From positions 7,224,501-7,288,500 of the forward strand of contig NZ_CP163444.1 in NCBI RefSeq assembly GCF_041053105.1: a stretch of DNA of 64,000 bases, read 5' to 3'. Positions 9,589-19,737 of the stretch are shown piece after piece (positions within the stretch are counted from its first letter, which is position 1; each line of letters opens with the position of its first letter). The DNA is from Streptomyces sp. R44. GTDB lineage: Bacteria; Actinomycetota; Actinomycetes; Streptomycetales; Streptomycetaceae. A model generated the notes under the pieces. That model was not told where the DNA came from. It did no database searches and saw nothing but the letters and a program-made list of their open reading frames with translations. The position numbers were made by a program, and so were the translations under genes.

Positions 9589-10890
9589 TCACTCGGGCTG
9601 CGGCGTGAGGCGCCGCAGCCCCCTGCGGTCGTAGTAGTGCGTCATGGCGAAGCCGAACGCCAGGGCCAGCACCGTACCGACCGCGATCATGATCCAGCCG
9701 CGGGCGAGGCCCGCGTCGGCCCGGGCGTCGAAGTACAGGATGGACCGGACGCCCGAGCTGAGCTGGTGCATCGGCTCGAAGACGCCCAGGAAGCGGTAGA
9801 ACGCCGGGGTCGCCTCCAGGGGGACGGTCGCCCCTGAGGAGGGGAGGGCCAGCGCGATGAAGACGAACATGGACACGAGCTGGCCGATGCCGCCGAAGGC
9901 GGCGTTGATGGCCTGGACGCCCAGGCCGACGGCGACCGTCGCGCAGTAGGAGAAGATCCACAGCATCGGCAGGTGATCGGCGTCCATGCCCAGGACCGTG
10001 ATCGTGGCGATCATGACGAGCGTGGTGGTCAGAAGCGCGATCCCGGCGGTCATCAGCATCTTCAGGACGAGCGTCTGGGTGCGGCTGATCGGGACGGTCG
10101 GCCGGCGGGTGTGCCAGGGGCCGAGCTCGCTGTCGGCGTAGCCGAGCGCGGTGTCGACGCCGGCGTTGACGAGGTTTCCGCCGATGAAGCCGCCCAGGAC
10201 CAGCAGCAGCGTGTAGTAGAAGGCGGTCAGACCCAGGCCGCTGTGCCGGCCGATCGGATGGCCGACGCGGGTGGTGACCGCGACGGGATCGGTCAGGAGC
10301 AGCCGCGTGGTCGGTACGTCGGCGGTGGCCGAGAGCTGCTTTCCGATGGCCAGCGAGGCCTGGTGCGCCGCGCCCTGGTTGATCTGGGCCGCCAGTGACG
10401 AGCCCAGGCTGCCGAGACCGGGATTGGTGAGGACGGTGAGGGTCGGGCGGACCGTCGCACGGTTCGTGGTCAGTGCCGCGACGGACGCGGTGAAGTCCTT
10501 CGGCACGACGAGGGCGCCGAAGACCTTGCCCGACGCCAGCGCGTCCTGCGCCGCCGCGCTGTCGAGCCGCCGCCAGTCGATGGTGGTCTTCGAGGACCCG
10601 ACCGCGGCGACCGTGTCGGTGATCTGCTTCCCCAGCGTCTCCGACTGTCCGGGCAGCGGGCGGCCCTCGTCCTCGTCGACCAGGGCGATGGGCAGCCGGT
10701 CGAGGTGGTCGCTCGGGCTGAGGATGCCTCCCATGTAGAGGAGCGAGAGGAGCAGCGACACCAGGCAGCACAGGACGGTCGGTACGAGCCACAGCTTGCC
10801 GTGCCGTACGAGCGCGGAGGCACGCACCTGAGGGCCGGGGCCGGGCTCGGGCTCGGGCTCCGGGGCGTTCGGGGGGATCGCGGAGGTCAT
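9589..10890 (-). CDS. DUF3533 / YhgE-Pip-like membrane protein
   Basis: About 433 residues. The architecture is one N-terminal membrane helix (LWLVPTVLCCLVSLLLSLLY), a large external domain of about 180 residues that includes VALVDEDEG-like and VVPKDFTASVAAL segments, then about five C-terminal helices. This matches ABC-2-permease-like DUF3533/YhgE proteins, whose roles include export and phage or toxin reception but are mostly unknown. No ATPase gene accompanies it. ATG 10890 was preferred because residues upstream of it look untranslated; its ribosome site is weak. It is divergent from the Clp gene. Confidence 0.75.
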   Translation of the reverse strand: MTSAIPPNAPEPEPEPGPGPQVRASALVRHGKLWLVPTVLCCLVSLLLSLLYMGGILSPSDHLDRLPIALVDEDEGRPLPGQSETLGKQITDTVAAVGSSKTTIDWRRLDSAAAQDALASGKVFGALVVPKDFTASVAALTTNRATVRPTLTVLTNPGLGSLGSSLAAQINQGAAHQASLAIGKQLSATADVPTTRLLLTDPVAVTTRVGHPIGRHSGLGLTAFYYTLLLVLGGFIGGNLVNAGVDTALGYADSELGPWHTRRPTVPISRTQTLVLKMLMTAGIALLTTTLVMIATITVLGMDADHLPMLWIFSYCATVAVGLGVQAINAAFGGIGQLVSMFVFIALALPSSGATVPLEATPAFYRFLGVFEPMHQLSSGVRSILYFDARADAGLARGWIMIAVGTVLALAFGFAMTHYYDRRGLRRLTPQPE

Positions 10891-11078
10891 GGGGCCATCG
10901 TCGGCGCCCCGGGCCGCGAACCGGGCATTTCGGTCGTCCAGGTGGTGGGTGTGTCGGGCGCCCGGGGCGTGCCGGGGCGATGCGGCCGTGGCCCCACCGC
11001 CGGTCCCGCTCCGATTGCGGAGGAGTGGGCGCCGGGTTTGAGTGGGGACGACCCCCTTTCGCGCTTCCAGGAGCTGCC

Positions 11079-13595
11079 ATGTCGATGGCGTTCGGTTCAC
11101 CCTTCGGTTCGTCGGATCCGTTCAGCGACCTGTTCGACCGCTTCTTCGGCATGTCGCCCGCGTCCTCGCCCCCCGCGGTGCAGCGCGTGCCCATCGGACG
11201 GCTGCTGACCGAGTCCGCCCACGAACTGCTGAACACGGCCGCCCGCAAGGCCGACGCGGACGGCAGCTCCGACCTCGACACGGAACACCTGCTGTGGGCG
11301 GCGACCCAGGTCGAGCCGACCCGCCGGCTGCTCTCCCAGGGCGGCGTGAACCCCGACAGGCTCGCCGAGCAGCTCGCGGAGGTCCTGCCCCGCGAGTCCG
11401 CCGAGCCGTCAGCCGAGCCCGGACTCACCCCGGCCGCCAAGCGGACCCTCGCGACCGCCCATGCCTACTCGCAGGCGGCGGGGGTCTCGTACATCGGCCC
11501 CGAGCACATCCTCGGCGCCCTCCTCGGCGACACCGCCTCCGGCGCCTCCCGCTTCCTGCGGGCGGAGGACCTGGACGCGAAGAAGCTGCGCGGCCTCACC
11601 GACCAGGCGGCCCGCCCGGAGCAGGGCGGCGCCCCCGCCGCCGCGAAACAGCCGGCCACGACCCTCGACGAGTACGGCCGCGACCTGACGGAGGAGGCGA
11701 AGGCGGGGAAGCTCGACCCGGTCGTCGGGCGGGCCGAGGAGATCGAGCAGACCATCGAGATCCTCTCCCGCCGCTCCAAGAACAACCCCGTGCTCATCGG
11801 CGAGCCCGGCGTCGGCAAGACCGCCATCGTGGAGGGCCTGGCCCAGCGGATCGTGGCGGGCGAGGTGCCCGACACCCTGAAGGACAAGCGGGTCGTGTCG
11901 CTCGACCTGTCCGGGATGGTGGCGGGCGCGCAGTACCGGGGGCAGTTCGAGGAACGCCTGAAGAAGGTCATCGAGGACGTCCAGCAGGCCGAGGGGGAGA
12001 TCATCCTCTTCATCGACGAGCTGCACACCGTCGTCGGCGCGGGCGCCACCGGCGAGGGCTCGATGGACGCGGGCAACATGCTCAAGCCCGCCCTCGCCCG
12101 CGGCGAACTGCACGTCGTGGGCGCCACCACCATCGACGAGTACCGCAAGCACATCGAGAAGGACGCCGCGCTCGAACGCCGCTTCCAGCCCGTCCTCATC
12201 CCGGAGCCGACCGTCGAGGAGACCGTGCAGATCCTCGAAGGACTCCGTGACGCGTACGAGGCCCACCACCAGGTCCGCTTCGCCGACGGCGCCCTCGCGG
12301 CGGCCGCGGAGCTCTCCGACCGCTACATCAGCGACCGGTTCCTGCCCGACAAGGCCATCGACCTGATGGACCAGGCCGGCGCGCGCGTACGGCTTCGCAG
12401 CGGCGGCCGCTCCACCGAGGTCGTCAGCCGCGAGGACAGGCTCGCGAAGCTGCGCCGGGAGAAGGACCAGGCCGTCGCCGCCGAGGACTTCGAGAGGGCC
12501 AAGGAGCTCAAGGAGCAGATCGCCGAGGTCGACGGGGAGCTCGCCGGGATCGAGGAGCGCCGCGAGGGCGTCGTCTCGGTCACGGCCGCCGACATCGCCG
12601 ACATCGTCTCCCGCCGTACCGGCATCCCCGTCTCACAGCTCACCGCCGGCGAGAAGGAGAAGCTGCTCAGGCTGGAGGAGGAGATGCACGCCCGGATCGT
12701 CGGCCAGGACGAGGCGGTCACCGCGGTCTCCGAGGCCGTGCGCCGCAACCGGGCGGGCATGGGCGACCCGAACCGCCCCGTCGGCTCCTTCCTCTTCCTG
12801 GGGCCCACGGGCGTCGGCAAGACGGAACTCGCCAAGACCCTCGCCGAGCTGCTCTTCGGCGCCGAGGACCGCATGATCCGCTTCGACATGAGCGAGTTCC
12901 AGGAGAAGCACACCGTCGCCCGGCTCGTCGGCGCGCCTCCCGGCTACGTCGGTTACGAGGAGGCCGGCCAGCTCACCGAGAAGGTCCGGCGCCACCCGTA
13001 CAGCGTCGTGCTCTTCGACGAGATCGAGAAGGGGCACCCCGACGTCTTCAACACGCTGCTCCAGATCCTCGACGACGGGCGCCTCACGGACGGCCAGGGC
13101 CGCACGGTCGACTTCCGGCACTGCGTCGTCATCATGACGTCCAACATCGGCGCCCACCGCATCCTCGCCCACGAGGGCGACGCGGCCGAGCTGAAGGACG
13201 AACTGATGGAGGACCTGCGGGGACGGTTCCTGCCCGAGTTCCTCAACCGCATCGACGACATCATCGTCTTCCACAGCCTCACCGAGGAGGACCTGTCGGA
13301 GATCGTCGACCACCTCCTCGACCGCAGCAAGCACCGCGTCCGCGCGCAGGGCATCACCCTGGAGGTCACCGAAGCGGCGAAGAAGCTCCTCGTCGCCCAC
13401 GGCTACCAGCCGGCGTTCGGCGCCCGGCCGCTGCGCCGCACGATCCAGACGGAGCTCGACAACCGCGTCGCGTCCCTGCTGCTCAGCGGCGAGGCCGATC
13501 CCGGCGACACGATCGTCGCGGACGTCGTCGAGGACTCGCTGCACTGTACGGTCCGCAAGCACGAGGCCGCGGAGAGCGGCGCCGCGGCGGCCTGA
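11079..13595 (+). CDS. Hsp100/Clp ATPase, ClpC-like with short middle region
   Basis: An 838-residue AAA+ unfoldase starting at ATG 11079 with GGAG 5 nt upstream. Domain order: a Phe/Asp/Met-rich N-terminal tail (1-30), a double Clp-N repeat (about 40-185), AAA-1 with Walker [10 protein letters not shown] (about 242) and Walker [13 protein letters not shown], a short UVR-type middle segment [15 protein letters not shown] (about 469), and AAA-2 with Walker [10 protein letters not shown] (about 576) and Walker [10 protein letters not shown] (about 642). The long ClpB coiled coil is absent. The stretch after [10 protein letters not shown] lacks an LGF/IGF-type ClpP-docking loop. It may therefore act as a ClpP-independent disaggregase; see findings. 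Confidence 0.88.
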   Translation: MSMAFGSPFGSSDPFSDLFDRFFGMSPASSPPAVQRVPIGRLLTESAHELLNTAARKADADGSSDLDTEHLLWAATQVEPTRRLLSQGGVNPDRLAEQLAEVLPRESAEPSAEPGLTPAAKRTLATAHAYSQAAGVSYIGPEHILGALLGDTASGASRFLRAEDLDAKKLRGLTDQAARPEQGGAPAAAKQPATTLDEYGRDLTEEAKAGKLDPVVGRAEEIEQTIEILSRRSKNNPVLIGEPGVGKTAIVEGLAQRIVAGEVPDTLKDKRVVSLDLSGMVAGAQYRGQFEERLKKVIEDVQQAEGEIILFIDELHTVVGAGATGEGSMDAGNMLKPALARGELHVVGATTIDEYRKHIEKDAALERRFQPVLIPEPTVEETVQILEGLRDAYEAHHQVRFADGALAAAAELSDRYISDRFLPDKAIDLMDQAGARVRLRSGGRSTEVVSREDRLAKLRREKDQAVAAEDFERAKELKEQIAEVDGELAGIEERREGVVSVTAADIADIVSRRTGIPVSQLTAGEKEKLLRLEEEMHARIVGQDEAVTAVSEAVRRNRAGMGDPNRPVGSFLFLGPTGVGKTELAKTLAELLFGAEDRMIRFDMSEFQEKHTVARLVGAPPGYVGYEEAGQLTEKVRRHPYSVVLFDEIEKGHPDVFNTLLQILDDGRLTDGQGRTVDFRHCVVIMTSNIGAHRILAHEGDAAELKDELMEDLRGRFLPEFLNRIDDIIVFHSLTEEDLSEIVDHLLDRSKHRVRAQGITLEVTEAAKKLLVAHGYQPAFGARPLRRTIQTELDNRVASLLLSGEADPGDTIVADVVEDSLHCTVRKHEAAESGAAAA

Positions 13596-13614
13596 CGGCC
13601 GCCGTCCACGAACG

Positions 13615-13647
13615 GGGAACGGGGCCGTCCCGAGCGGTCCCGTTCCC
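13615..13647. terminator. Bidirectional terminator between clp and lysR
   Basis: A 13-bp stem (13615-13627 with 13635-13647, one G-T pair) and a 7-nt loop sit between the convergent Clp and LysR stop codons and can serve both. Confidence 0.7.
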
Positions 13648-13655
13648 TCCTCTCC

Positions 13656-14585
13656 TCACCGCGGTACGGAGTCTCCCGGGAGGCGGTCCAGGGCGGCGGC
13701 GACATCGGTGCGGCCCGCGACCTCCCTCAGCGCCCGGGCCATCACGGACTCCGGCTCCCGCACGACCGTCACCAGACCGACCGGTACCGACCGCGCCGGC
13801 TCGGTCATCGGCACCGCCCGCATGCCGTGCGGCACCCCGAAGACGTGCAGCCAGGCGTGCGGCACGATGCCCGCCCAGTGGCCGGTCCGCACATGCGCGA
13901 AGAGCGCCGCCACCGAGTCCGTCTCCACCCGCGGCGAGGGCCGCACCCCGGCCTCGGCGAACACCTCGTCGAGGACCTGGCGCCCCTGCATGGTGCCGTT
14001 CAGCAGACAGAGCGGCAGCCGCGAGGCCTCCGCCCAGGTCGCCGTCGTCCGGTGCGCCGGGGCGTCGGCGGCGCCGGTGAGGAGCACGTACCGCTCCTCG
14101 TACAGCGACACCGCCCGGACGTTCTCCGGGAGCCCCTTGTGCAGATACGTCACCCCGGCGTCGATCTCGAAGTCCCGCAGCTGCCGGAGGACGTCCTCCG
14201 ACCGCAGGTCCGTCGCCACCTCCACGGTCACCAGCGGATGCGCCAGACAGAACGGCTCCGTGAGGAGTGCGACGGCGCCCGACGCGGTCGGCACCGAACC
14301 GATCCGTATCCGGCCGCTCAGACCCGTGCGCAGGGCACCGACCTCGCTCTTCATGGCATCACGGTCGGCCAGGAGCCGCTGCGCCCACACCACGATGCGC
14401 TCGCCCTCGGGCGTGAGGCCCTCGTACCGGCGGCCGCGCAGGACCAGCGGGACGCCGAGCTCGTCCTCCAGCTTCCGGATCGCCTCGGAGAGGGCGGGCT
14501 GGGAGACGTGGCAGGCCTGGGCGGCGCGGGCGAAGTGGCGCTCCCGCGAGAGGGACACCAGGTACTCGAGTTGACGGAACAGCAC
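13656..14585 (-). CDS. LysR-family transcriptional regulator
   Basis: 309 residues. The N-terminal winged helix contains the classic LysR pattern HFARAAQACHVSQPALSEAI followed by KLEDELGVPLVLR (residues about 17-50). The C-terminal two-lobed effector domain begins RIRIGSVPTASGAV. The GTG start at 14585 has no obvious ribosome site. It is transcribed in the same direction as fdhD and fdhF, 48 nt downstream of fdhD, so it may be cotranscribed with and control the formate-dehydrogenase-like operon. The effector is unknown. Confidence 0.85.
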   Translation of the reverse strand: MLFRQLEYLVSLSRERHFARAAQACHVSQPALSEAIRKLEDELGVPLVLRGRRYEGLTPEGERIVVWAQRLLADRDAMKSEVGALRTGLSGRIRIGSVPTASGAVALLTEPFCLAHPLVTVEVATDLRSEDVLRQLRDFEIDAGVTYLHKGLPENVRAVSLYEERYVLLTGAADAPAHRTTATWAEASRLPLCLLNGTMQGRQVLDEVFAEAGVRPSPRVETDSVAALFAHVRTGHWAGIVPHAWLHVFGVPHGMRAVPMTEPARSVPVGLVTVVREPESVMARALREVAGRTDVAAALDRLPGDSVPR

Positions 14586-14633
14586 GTCACGGGTCTACCC
14601 GACCGCCCGCCGCGACGCCAGTCGCCACCACCG

Positions 14634-15476
14634 TCACCCCGAGCCCAGGCGCTCGCCCTCCAGCCGGTCGTCGCCGCAGTACACGTTCATCGAGGTCCCA
14701 CGCAGGAAGCCGACCAGGGTGAGACCGCTCTCCGCGGCGAGGTCCACGGCCAGCGAGGAGGGCGCGGACACGGCCGCGAGCAGCGGGATCCCGGCCATCA
14801 CCGCCTTCTGCACCAGCTCGAAGGAGGCCCGGCCGCTCACCAACAGCACCGTCCCGCGCAGCGGCAGGAGACCCGAGCGCAGGGCGTGCCCGACGACCTT
14901 GTCGACGGCGTTGTGCCGGCCGACGTCCTCCCGCAGGCACAGCAGCTCGCCCTCGGCCGAGAACAGTCCGGCCGCGTGCAGCCCGCCGGTGCTGTCGAAG
15001 ACCTTCTGGGCCGCCCGCAGCCGGTCGGGGAGGGCCGACAGGACTGCGAGGCCGACGCGCAGCGGGTCCTCGGCGACGGACCAGGCGGCCGTCGTCCGGA
15101 CCGCGTCGAGGCTCGCCTTGCCGCACAGACCGCAGGAGGAGGTCGTGTAGAAGTTCCGCTCCAGGGAGGCGTCGGGGGCGGGCACCCCGGGGGCGAGGAC
15201 GACGTCCACCACGTTGTACGTGTTGCCTCCGTCGGAGGTGGCGCCCGCGCAGTACCGGATCCCGGCGACGTCCCCGGCGGAGCGCACCACGCCCTCGCTC
15301 ACCAGGAATCCGGCCGCCAGGTCGAAGTCGTCGCCCGGGGTCCGCATCGTCACGGTCAGCGGGCGCCCGCCGACCCGGATCTCCATCGGCTCCTCGGCGG
15401 CCAGGGTGTCGGGGCGGTACGCCGACGCGCCCTCCCGGACGCGCAGCACGCGCCGCCGCCGGGTCACGCGTCCCAT
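14634..15476 (-). CDS. fdhD: FdhD, sulfur carrier for molybdenum cofactor of formate dehydrogenase
   Basis: 280 residues. FdhD binds Mo-bisPGD and transfers sulfur from a cysteine desulfurase to it, which formate dehydrogenases require. The catalytic Cys loop [12 protein letters not shown] is present, as are [14 protein letters not shown] and [16 protein letters not shown], characteristic of the family. The ATG at 15476 lies inside the 3' end of the upstream oxidoreductase, overlapping by 13 nt, so translation is probably coupled. This is strong context evidence that the upstream molybdoenzyme depends on it. Confidence 0.93.
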   Translation of the reverse strand: MGRVTRRRRVLRVREGASAYRPDTLAAEEPMEIRVGGRPLTVTMRTPGDDFDLAAGFLVSEGVVRSAGDVAGIRYCAGATSDGGNTYNVVDVVLAPGVPAPDASLERNFYTTSSCGLCGKASLDAVRTTAAWSVAEDPLRVGLAVLSALPDRLRAAQKVFDSTGGLHAAGLFSAEGELLCLREDVGRHNAVDKVVGHALRSGLLPLRGTVLLVSGRASFELVQKAVMAGIPLLAAVSAPSSLAVDLAAESGLTLVGFLRGTSMNVYCGDDRLEGERLGSG

Positions 15477-17782
15477 GCCCGGCTCCTCTCCGCCGCGGGG
15501 GTACGGGCCGGTTCCAGGCGGATCAGGACGCCCTTGGACGTCGGGCAGTTGCTGATGTCGGCGACGCTGTCCAGCGGCACCAGGACGTTGGTCTCGGGAT
15601 AGTAGGCCGCCGCGGAACCCCGGCTCGCAGGGTACGCGACCACCCGGAAGCCCTCCGCGCGCCGCTCCCGCCCGTCGTGCCAGACGCTCACCAGGTCCAC
15701 GAGCTCGCGGTCGGCGAGGCCGAGGGCTTCGAGGTCGGCCGGGTTGACGAGGACGACCCGGCGGGCGTCGTGGATGCCGCGGTAGCGGTCGTTCGGCGCG
15801 TACCAGACGGTGTTCCACTGGTCGTGCGAGCGCAGGGTCTGCAGCAGCAGGTGTCCCTCGGGGACGTGCGGCATCGTGAACGCGTTGCGGGTGAAGACGG
15901 CCTTGCCGCTCGGGGTGCGGAAGACCCCGTGGTTCACCGGGTTGGGCAGGTGGAAGCCGCCCGGCCGGGCCACGCGCGCGTTGAAGTCCTCGAAGCCGGG
16001 CACGACCCGGGAGATCCGGTCCCGGACGGTGCCGTAGTCGCGCTCGAACTCCTCCCAGGGGAGGGCCGGTTCGTCCCCGAGGGTCCTGCGGGCCAGCCGC
16101 GCGACGATCGCGACCTCGCTGAGCAGGTCGGGGGAGGCCGGCGGCAGCTTGCCCCGGGAGGCGTGGACGTCGCTCATGGAGTCCTCGACGGTCACGAACT
16201 GCTCGACGCCGTCCTGCACGTCACGGTCGCTGCGGCCGAGCGTCGGCAGGATCAGGGCGGTCTCGCCGCAGACCGTGTGGGAGCGGTTGAGCTTGGTGGA
16301 GACGTGCGCGGTGAGCCGGCAGCCCCGCATCGCCTCCTCGGTGACCGCGCTGTCGGGGGTGGCCCGTACGAAGTTCCCGGCGACGCCCAGGAAGACCTTC
16401 GCGCGCCCCTCGCGCATGGCACGGATGGCGTTCACCGCGTCCAGGCCGTGGTGGGTCGGCGGGGTGAAGCCGAACTCGCGCTCCAGGGCGTCGAGGAAGG
16501 CCTGCGGCATCCGCTCCCACACGCCCATCGTGCGGTCGCCCTGGACGTTGCTGTGGCCGCGCACCGGGCAGACGCCCGCGCCGGGCCTGCCGATGTTGCC
16601 GCGGGCCATCAGGAAGTTGACGATCTCGCGGATCGTGGGCACGCCGTGCTTGTGCTGGGTGACGCCCATCGCCCAGCACACGATGATCCGCTCGCTCGCG
16701 AGGACCCGCTCGAAGAGCTCCTGGATCTCCCCGCGGTCGAGGCCGGTCGCCGCCAGGATGTCGTCCCAGGAGACCTTCCGGGCGTGCTCGGCGAAGTCGG
16801 CGAAGCCGATGCTGTGCGTACGGATGAACGCGTGGTCGAGCACGGTGCCGGGCGCGGCGTCCTCGGCCTCCAGGAGCAGCCGGTTCAGAGCCTGGAAGAG
16901 GGCGAGGTCGCCGCCGGCCCGGATGTGCAGGAACTGGTCGGCGATCGGCGTGCCGCGGCCGATGATCCCCCGGGCCTTCTGCGGGTGCTTGAAGCGCATG
17001 AGCCCGGCCTCGGGCAGCGTGTTGACGGCCACGACCCGTCCGCCGTTCCGCTTGGTCTCCTCCAGGGCCGACAGCATCCGGGGGTGGTTGGTGCCCGGGT
17101 TCTGCCCGACGACGAACACCAGGTCCGAGTGGTGGATGTCGTCGAGGGAGACACTGCCCTTGCCGATGCCCAGCGTCTCCGACAGGGCGGAACCGCTGGA
17201 CTCGTGGCACATGTTGGAGCAGTCCGGCAGGTTGTTCGTGCCGTAGGCGCGCGCGAAGAGCTGGAGGAGGAACGCGGCCTCGTTGTTCAGCCGGCCGGAG
17301 ACGTAGAAGAGGGCCTCGTCGGGGGAGCCGAGGGCCGTGAGCTCGTCGGCGAGCAGACCGAACGCCTCGTCCCAGCCGATCGGCTCGTAATGCGTCGCAC
17401 CGGGCCGCTTCACCATCGGCTCGGTGAGCCGGCCCTGCTGATTGAGCCAGTAGTCGGACATGCCGTCGAGTTCCGCGATCGAGTGCTCGCGGAAGAAGTC
17501 CCGGGTGACGCGCCGCGAGGTCGCCTCGTCGTTGATGTGCTTGGCGCCGTTCTCGCAGTACTCGTTCCTGTGGCGCTTGCCCGGCGCGGGCTCCGGCCAG
17601 GCACAGCCCGGGCAGTCGATGCCCTCGGGCTGGTTGATGTTGAGCAGGGTCAGCGCGGTGCGCCGCGGGGACGTCTGGCCCAGCGAGTACTCCAGCGCGT
17701 GCGTCACGGCGGGAAGCCCCGTCGCCCACGTCTTCGGCGGGGTGACCTTCAGGTCGTCGACCGGGTCCTCGATGCCGCTCAT
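15464..17782 (-). CDS. FdhF/YdeP-family molybdopterin oxidoreductase (copy 1)
   Basis: 772 residues, in the formate-dehydrogenase alpha/YdeP branch of the DMSO reductase superfamily, with Mo-bisPGD bound in the cytoplasm. There is no twin-arginine leader. The N-terminus has CPGCAW plus a later EYC, a reduced Cys set compared with the four-Cys cluster motif of FdhF. NMCHESSG (about residue 190) should supply the Cys that ligates Mo, where FdhF has selenocysteine. GVTQHKHGV and [12 protein letters not shown] segments and the C-terminal cofactor domain ([14 protein letters not shown]) are present. Substrate is uncertain: formate in name only. Operon: copy 1-fdhD-lysR. Confidence 0.87.
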   Translation of the reverse strand: MSGIEDPVDDLKVTPPKTWATGLPAVTHALEYSLGQTSPRRTALTLLNINQPEGIDCPGCAWPEPAPGKRHRNEYCENGAKHINDEATSRRVTRDFFREHSIAELDGMSDYWLNQQGRLTEPMVKRPGATHYEPIGWDEAFGLLADELTALGSPDEALFYVSGRLNNEAAFLLQLFARAYGTNNLPDCSNMCHESSGSALSETLGIGKGSVSLDDIHHSDLVFVVGQNPGTNHPRMLSALEETKRNGGRVVAVNTLPEAGLMRFKHPQKARGIIGRGTPIADQFLHIRAGGDLALFQALNRLLLEAEDAAPGTVLDHAFIRTHSIGFADFAEHARKVSWDDILAATGLDRGEIQELFERVLASERIIVCWAMGVTQHKHGVPTIREIVNFLMARGNIGRPGAGVCPVRGHSNVQGDRTMGVWERMPQAFLDALEREFGFTPPTHHGLDAVNAIRAMREGRAKVFLGVAGNFVRATPDSAVTEEAMRGCRLTAHVSTKLNRSHTVCGETALILPTLGRSDRDVQDGVEQFVTVEDSMSDVHASRGKLPPASPDLLSEVAIVARLARRTLGDEPALPWEEFERDYGTVRDRISRVVPGFEDFNARVARPGGFHLPNPVNHGVFRTPSGKAVFTRNAFTMPHVPEGHLLLQTLRSHDQWNTVWYAPNDRYRGIHDARRVVLVNPADLEALGLADRELVDLVSVWHDGRERRAEGFRVVAYPASRGSAAAYYPETNVLVPLDSVADISNCPTSKGVLIRLEPARTPAAERSRAWDA

Positions 17783-17854
17783 GCTCTGGTCCGCCTCGTT
17801 TCCTCGCGCCTGTCGGATTCTCGCCGCATTGCAGATTCGACCCGTTCCGGAGCG

Positions 17855-17929
17855 AAGTCAAAGAGATGTTTTCGATGAGCTGATAGGCGAGATCTATCGA
17901 CCGCCTTTCCGGAAATGCTTCTTTGACTT
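17855..17929. promoter_or_regulatory. Long-spaced inverted repeat between copy-1 oxidoreductase and FUSC
   Basis: AAGTCAAAG (17855-17863) and CTTTGACTT (17921-17929) are perfect 9-bp inverted copies in an unusually AT-rich 178-bp divergent gap. Each contains a TTGACT that could serve as an outward -35 box; read on the minus strand, TTGACT is followed 17 nt later by GAATCT. I read these as paired divergent promoters or a two-site operator. Confidence 0.4.
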
Positions 17930-17960
17930 TCGAAAGGAATTCCCCGAGGGTGATCGGGTC

Positions 17961-19730
17961 ATGAATTCCAGTCGTCGGCGCCCGTCGGACGGACCGCGGC
18001 GCGGCGCCGCCCGTCTGGGGCGCGCGCTGTCCCCGAGGGGCGCTCTCGCCCTGCAGAGCGTGGACGGCGCCCTCTCCTTCGCCGTGCGGGCCGCGCTCGC
18101 CATGGCGCTGCCCGCGCTGCCGATGGCGCTCGCCGGCCATGCCGACCTGGCCGTCTACACGATGCTGGGCTCCTTCACCACCACGTTCGGCCGGAATCTG
18201 CCGTACGCGCGCCGCGCCCGCGTGCTCGCCGTCGTCGCCGTGGCGATGACCGCGTGCGTGGGCTGCGGCGCGGCGCTCGCCGCCTGGGCCCACCCCCGGG
18301 ACGGGGGAGCGGGCGCCGCCGTGACGGTCGCGGCCACGGCCCTGGTGGCCGGTCTCGCCAAGTTCTCCTGCGACGCGGCCCGGCTCGGCGGACTCGGCGC
18401 GGTGCTGCTGCTGTTCTCCTTCGCGGTGGCGGCCAACGGCGCCTCGGCCCCCGCCGACGTCCTGCCGCAGGCCGGCCTCGCCGCGTGCGGCGCTGCCGTC
18501 GCCTGGGTCCTCGCCCTGGCCGGCCGGCTCGTGCACCCGGACCGCCCGCAACGGCTCGCCGTCGCCGCCGCCCTGCGCGAGCTCGCCGATCTGTGGGACG
18601 CGAGCGGCACCGGGCAGGGCGCCCGGCCCTTGCGGCACCGGGCGACCGCCGCCGTCCTCCAGGCGTACCGCACGCTCGGCGTCCTGCCGCCGTCGGGCGC
18701 CGACCGGGCCGGCCGGGGCGACACCTGCGTCCGGCTCACCGACCTCTCCTGGTCACTGCTCGTCGGTTCCGCCCGCCGCGCGCCCGACGACCCCACCGGC
18801 CTGGCCCGGGCGCTGCGCCGCCAGGTCCGGCTGCTCCTCAGCCGCCGGCGGCGGGCCCCGCGCCTGCTGCCCGAGCTCGCGCTCCCCGTCCTGATCGCCC
18901 AGGCCGGCATGCTCGCCCGCCCGGGGGCGACCGGTCCGGGGCAGGGGACTTCGGCCCCGACCACCCTGCGCGCCACCGAACTCCGGGCCGCCGCCCTGGT
19001 GACGGGACCGGCCCACGGCCGCACGGCCGTCCTCCTCGTGCCCGCCCTGCGGATGGTCCTCGGCACCGGCATCGCGGGCGGGGCGGCCCTCCTCCTGGGC
19101 CTCGGGCACGGCTACTGGGCGGCGATCTCCGCCGCCGCCGTCCTCCACTCGATCAACGTCCGGACGGCGGCCCAGCGGGCCGTCCAGCGCACCCTGGGCA
19201 CGGTCGCGGGCCTCCTGCTCGCCCTCGGCGTCCTCGCGCTCGGCCCCGAGCCGGTGGCGCTCGTCCTCGTGATCGTGCTGTTCGAGTTCCTCCTGGAGTA
19301 CGTCGTCGCCCGCAACTACGGTCTCGGCGTCGTCTTCCTCACCCCGCTGGCCCTGCTCCTGACCGACCTGGCCGCACCCGCCCCGGCCGGTGCGCTCGTG
19401 CAGGACCGGGCGCTGAGCAGCGTGCTCGGGGTCGGCGTCGCGCTCGCCTGCGCGCTGATGGTGGTCCACGACCGTGCGGCGGTACGGGCGGAGCGCGCGC
19501 TCTCCGCCTGCGCGGCGGCCTCGGAGCAGGCCGAACGGGCCCTGCGCGACGGGGCCGTGCGGTCGTTCCCGCTCGTCCAGACGCGGCTCGCGGCGGCCGC
19601 GGTGGAGCTGCGGGAGGCGGACGACGCCGCGGCGGGCGAGCTGTGGCCGGCGGAGATCGACCCCACCGAGCTCGCCACCGCGGAACGGCGCGCCTACCTC
19701 CTCCTGGACCGGCTCGTCCGCCAGGGATGA
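17961..19730 (+). CDS. FUSC-family membrane protein
   Basis: 589 residues starting at ATG 17961 after GAGGG. It has the duplicated layout of fusaric-acid-resistance/aromatic-acid-exporter-like proteins: an N-terminal bundle of about six helices (residues 35-185), a central cytoplasmic helical region (about 190-340), a second bundle (about 345-500, including VPALRMVLGTGIAGGAAL) and a cytoplasmic tail. Substrate unknown. It sits between the two divergent or convergent molybdoenzyme genes and ends 7 nt before the convergent copy-2 stop, so its presence may reflect insertion between duplicated oxidoreductases. Confidence 0.8.
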   Translation: MNSSRRRPSDGPRRGAARLGRALSPRGALALQSVDGALSFAVRAALAMALPALPMALAGHADLAVYTMLGSFTTTFGRNLPYARRARVLAVVAVAMTACVGCGAALAAWAHPRDGGAGAAVTVAATALVAGLAKFSCDAARLGGLGAVLLLFSFAVAANGASAPADVLPQAGLAACGAAVAWVLALAGRLVHPDRPQRLAVAAALRELADLWDASGTGQGARPLRHRATAAVLQAYRTLGVLPPSGADRAGRGDTCVRLTDLSWSLLVGSARRAPDDPTGLARALRRQVRLLLSRRRRAPRLLPELALPVLIAQAGMLARPGATGPGQGTSAPTTLRATELRAAALVTGPAHGRTAVLLVPALRMVLGTGIAGGAALLLGLGHGYWAAISAAAVLHSINVRTAAQRAVQRTLGTVAGLLLALGVLALGPEPVALVLVIVLFEFLLEYVVARNYGLGVVFLTPLALLLTDLAAPAPAGALVQDRALSSVLGVGVALACALMVVHDRAAVRAERALSACAAASEQAERALRDGAVRSFPLVQTRLAAAAVELREADDAAAGELWPAEIDPTELATAERRAYLLLDRLVRQG

Positions 19731-19737
19731 CCGGGCG

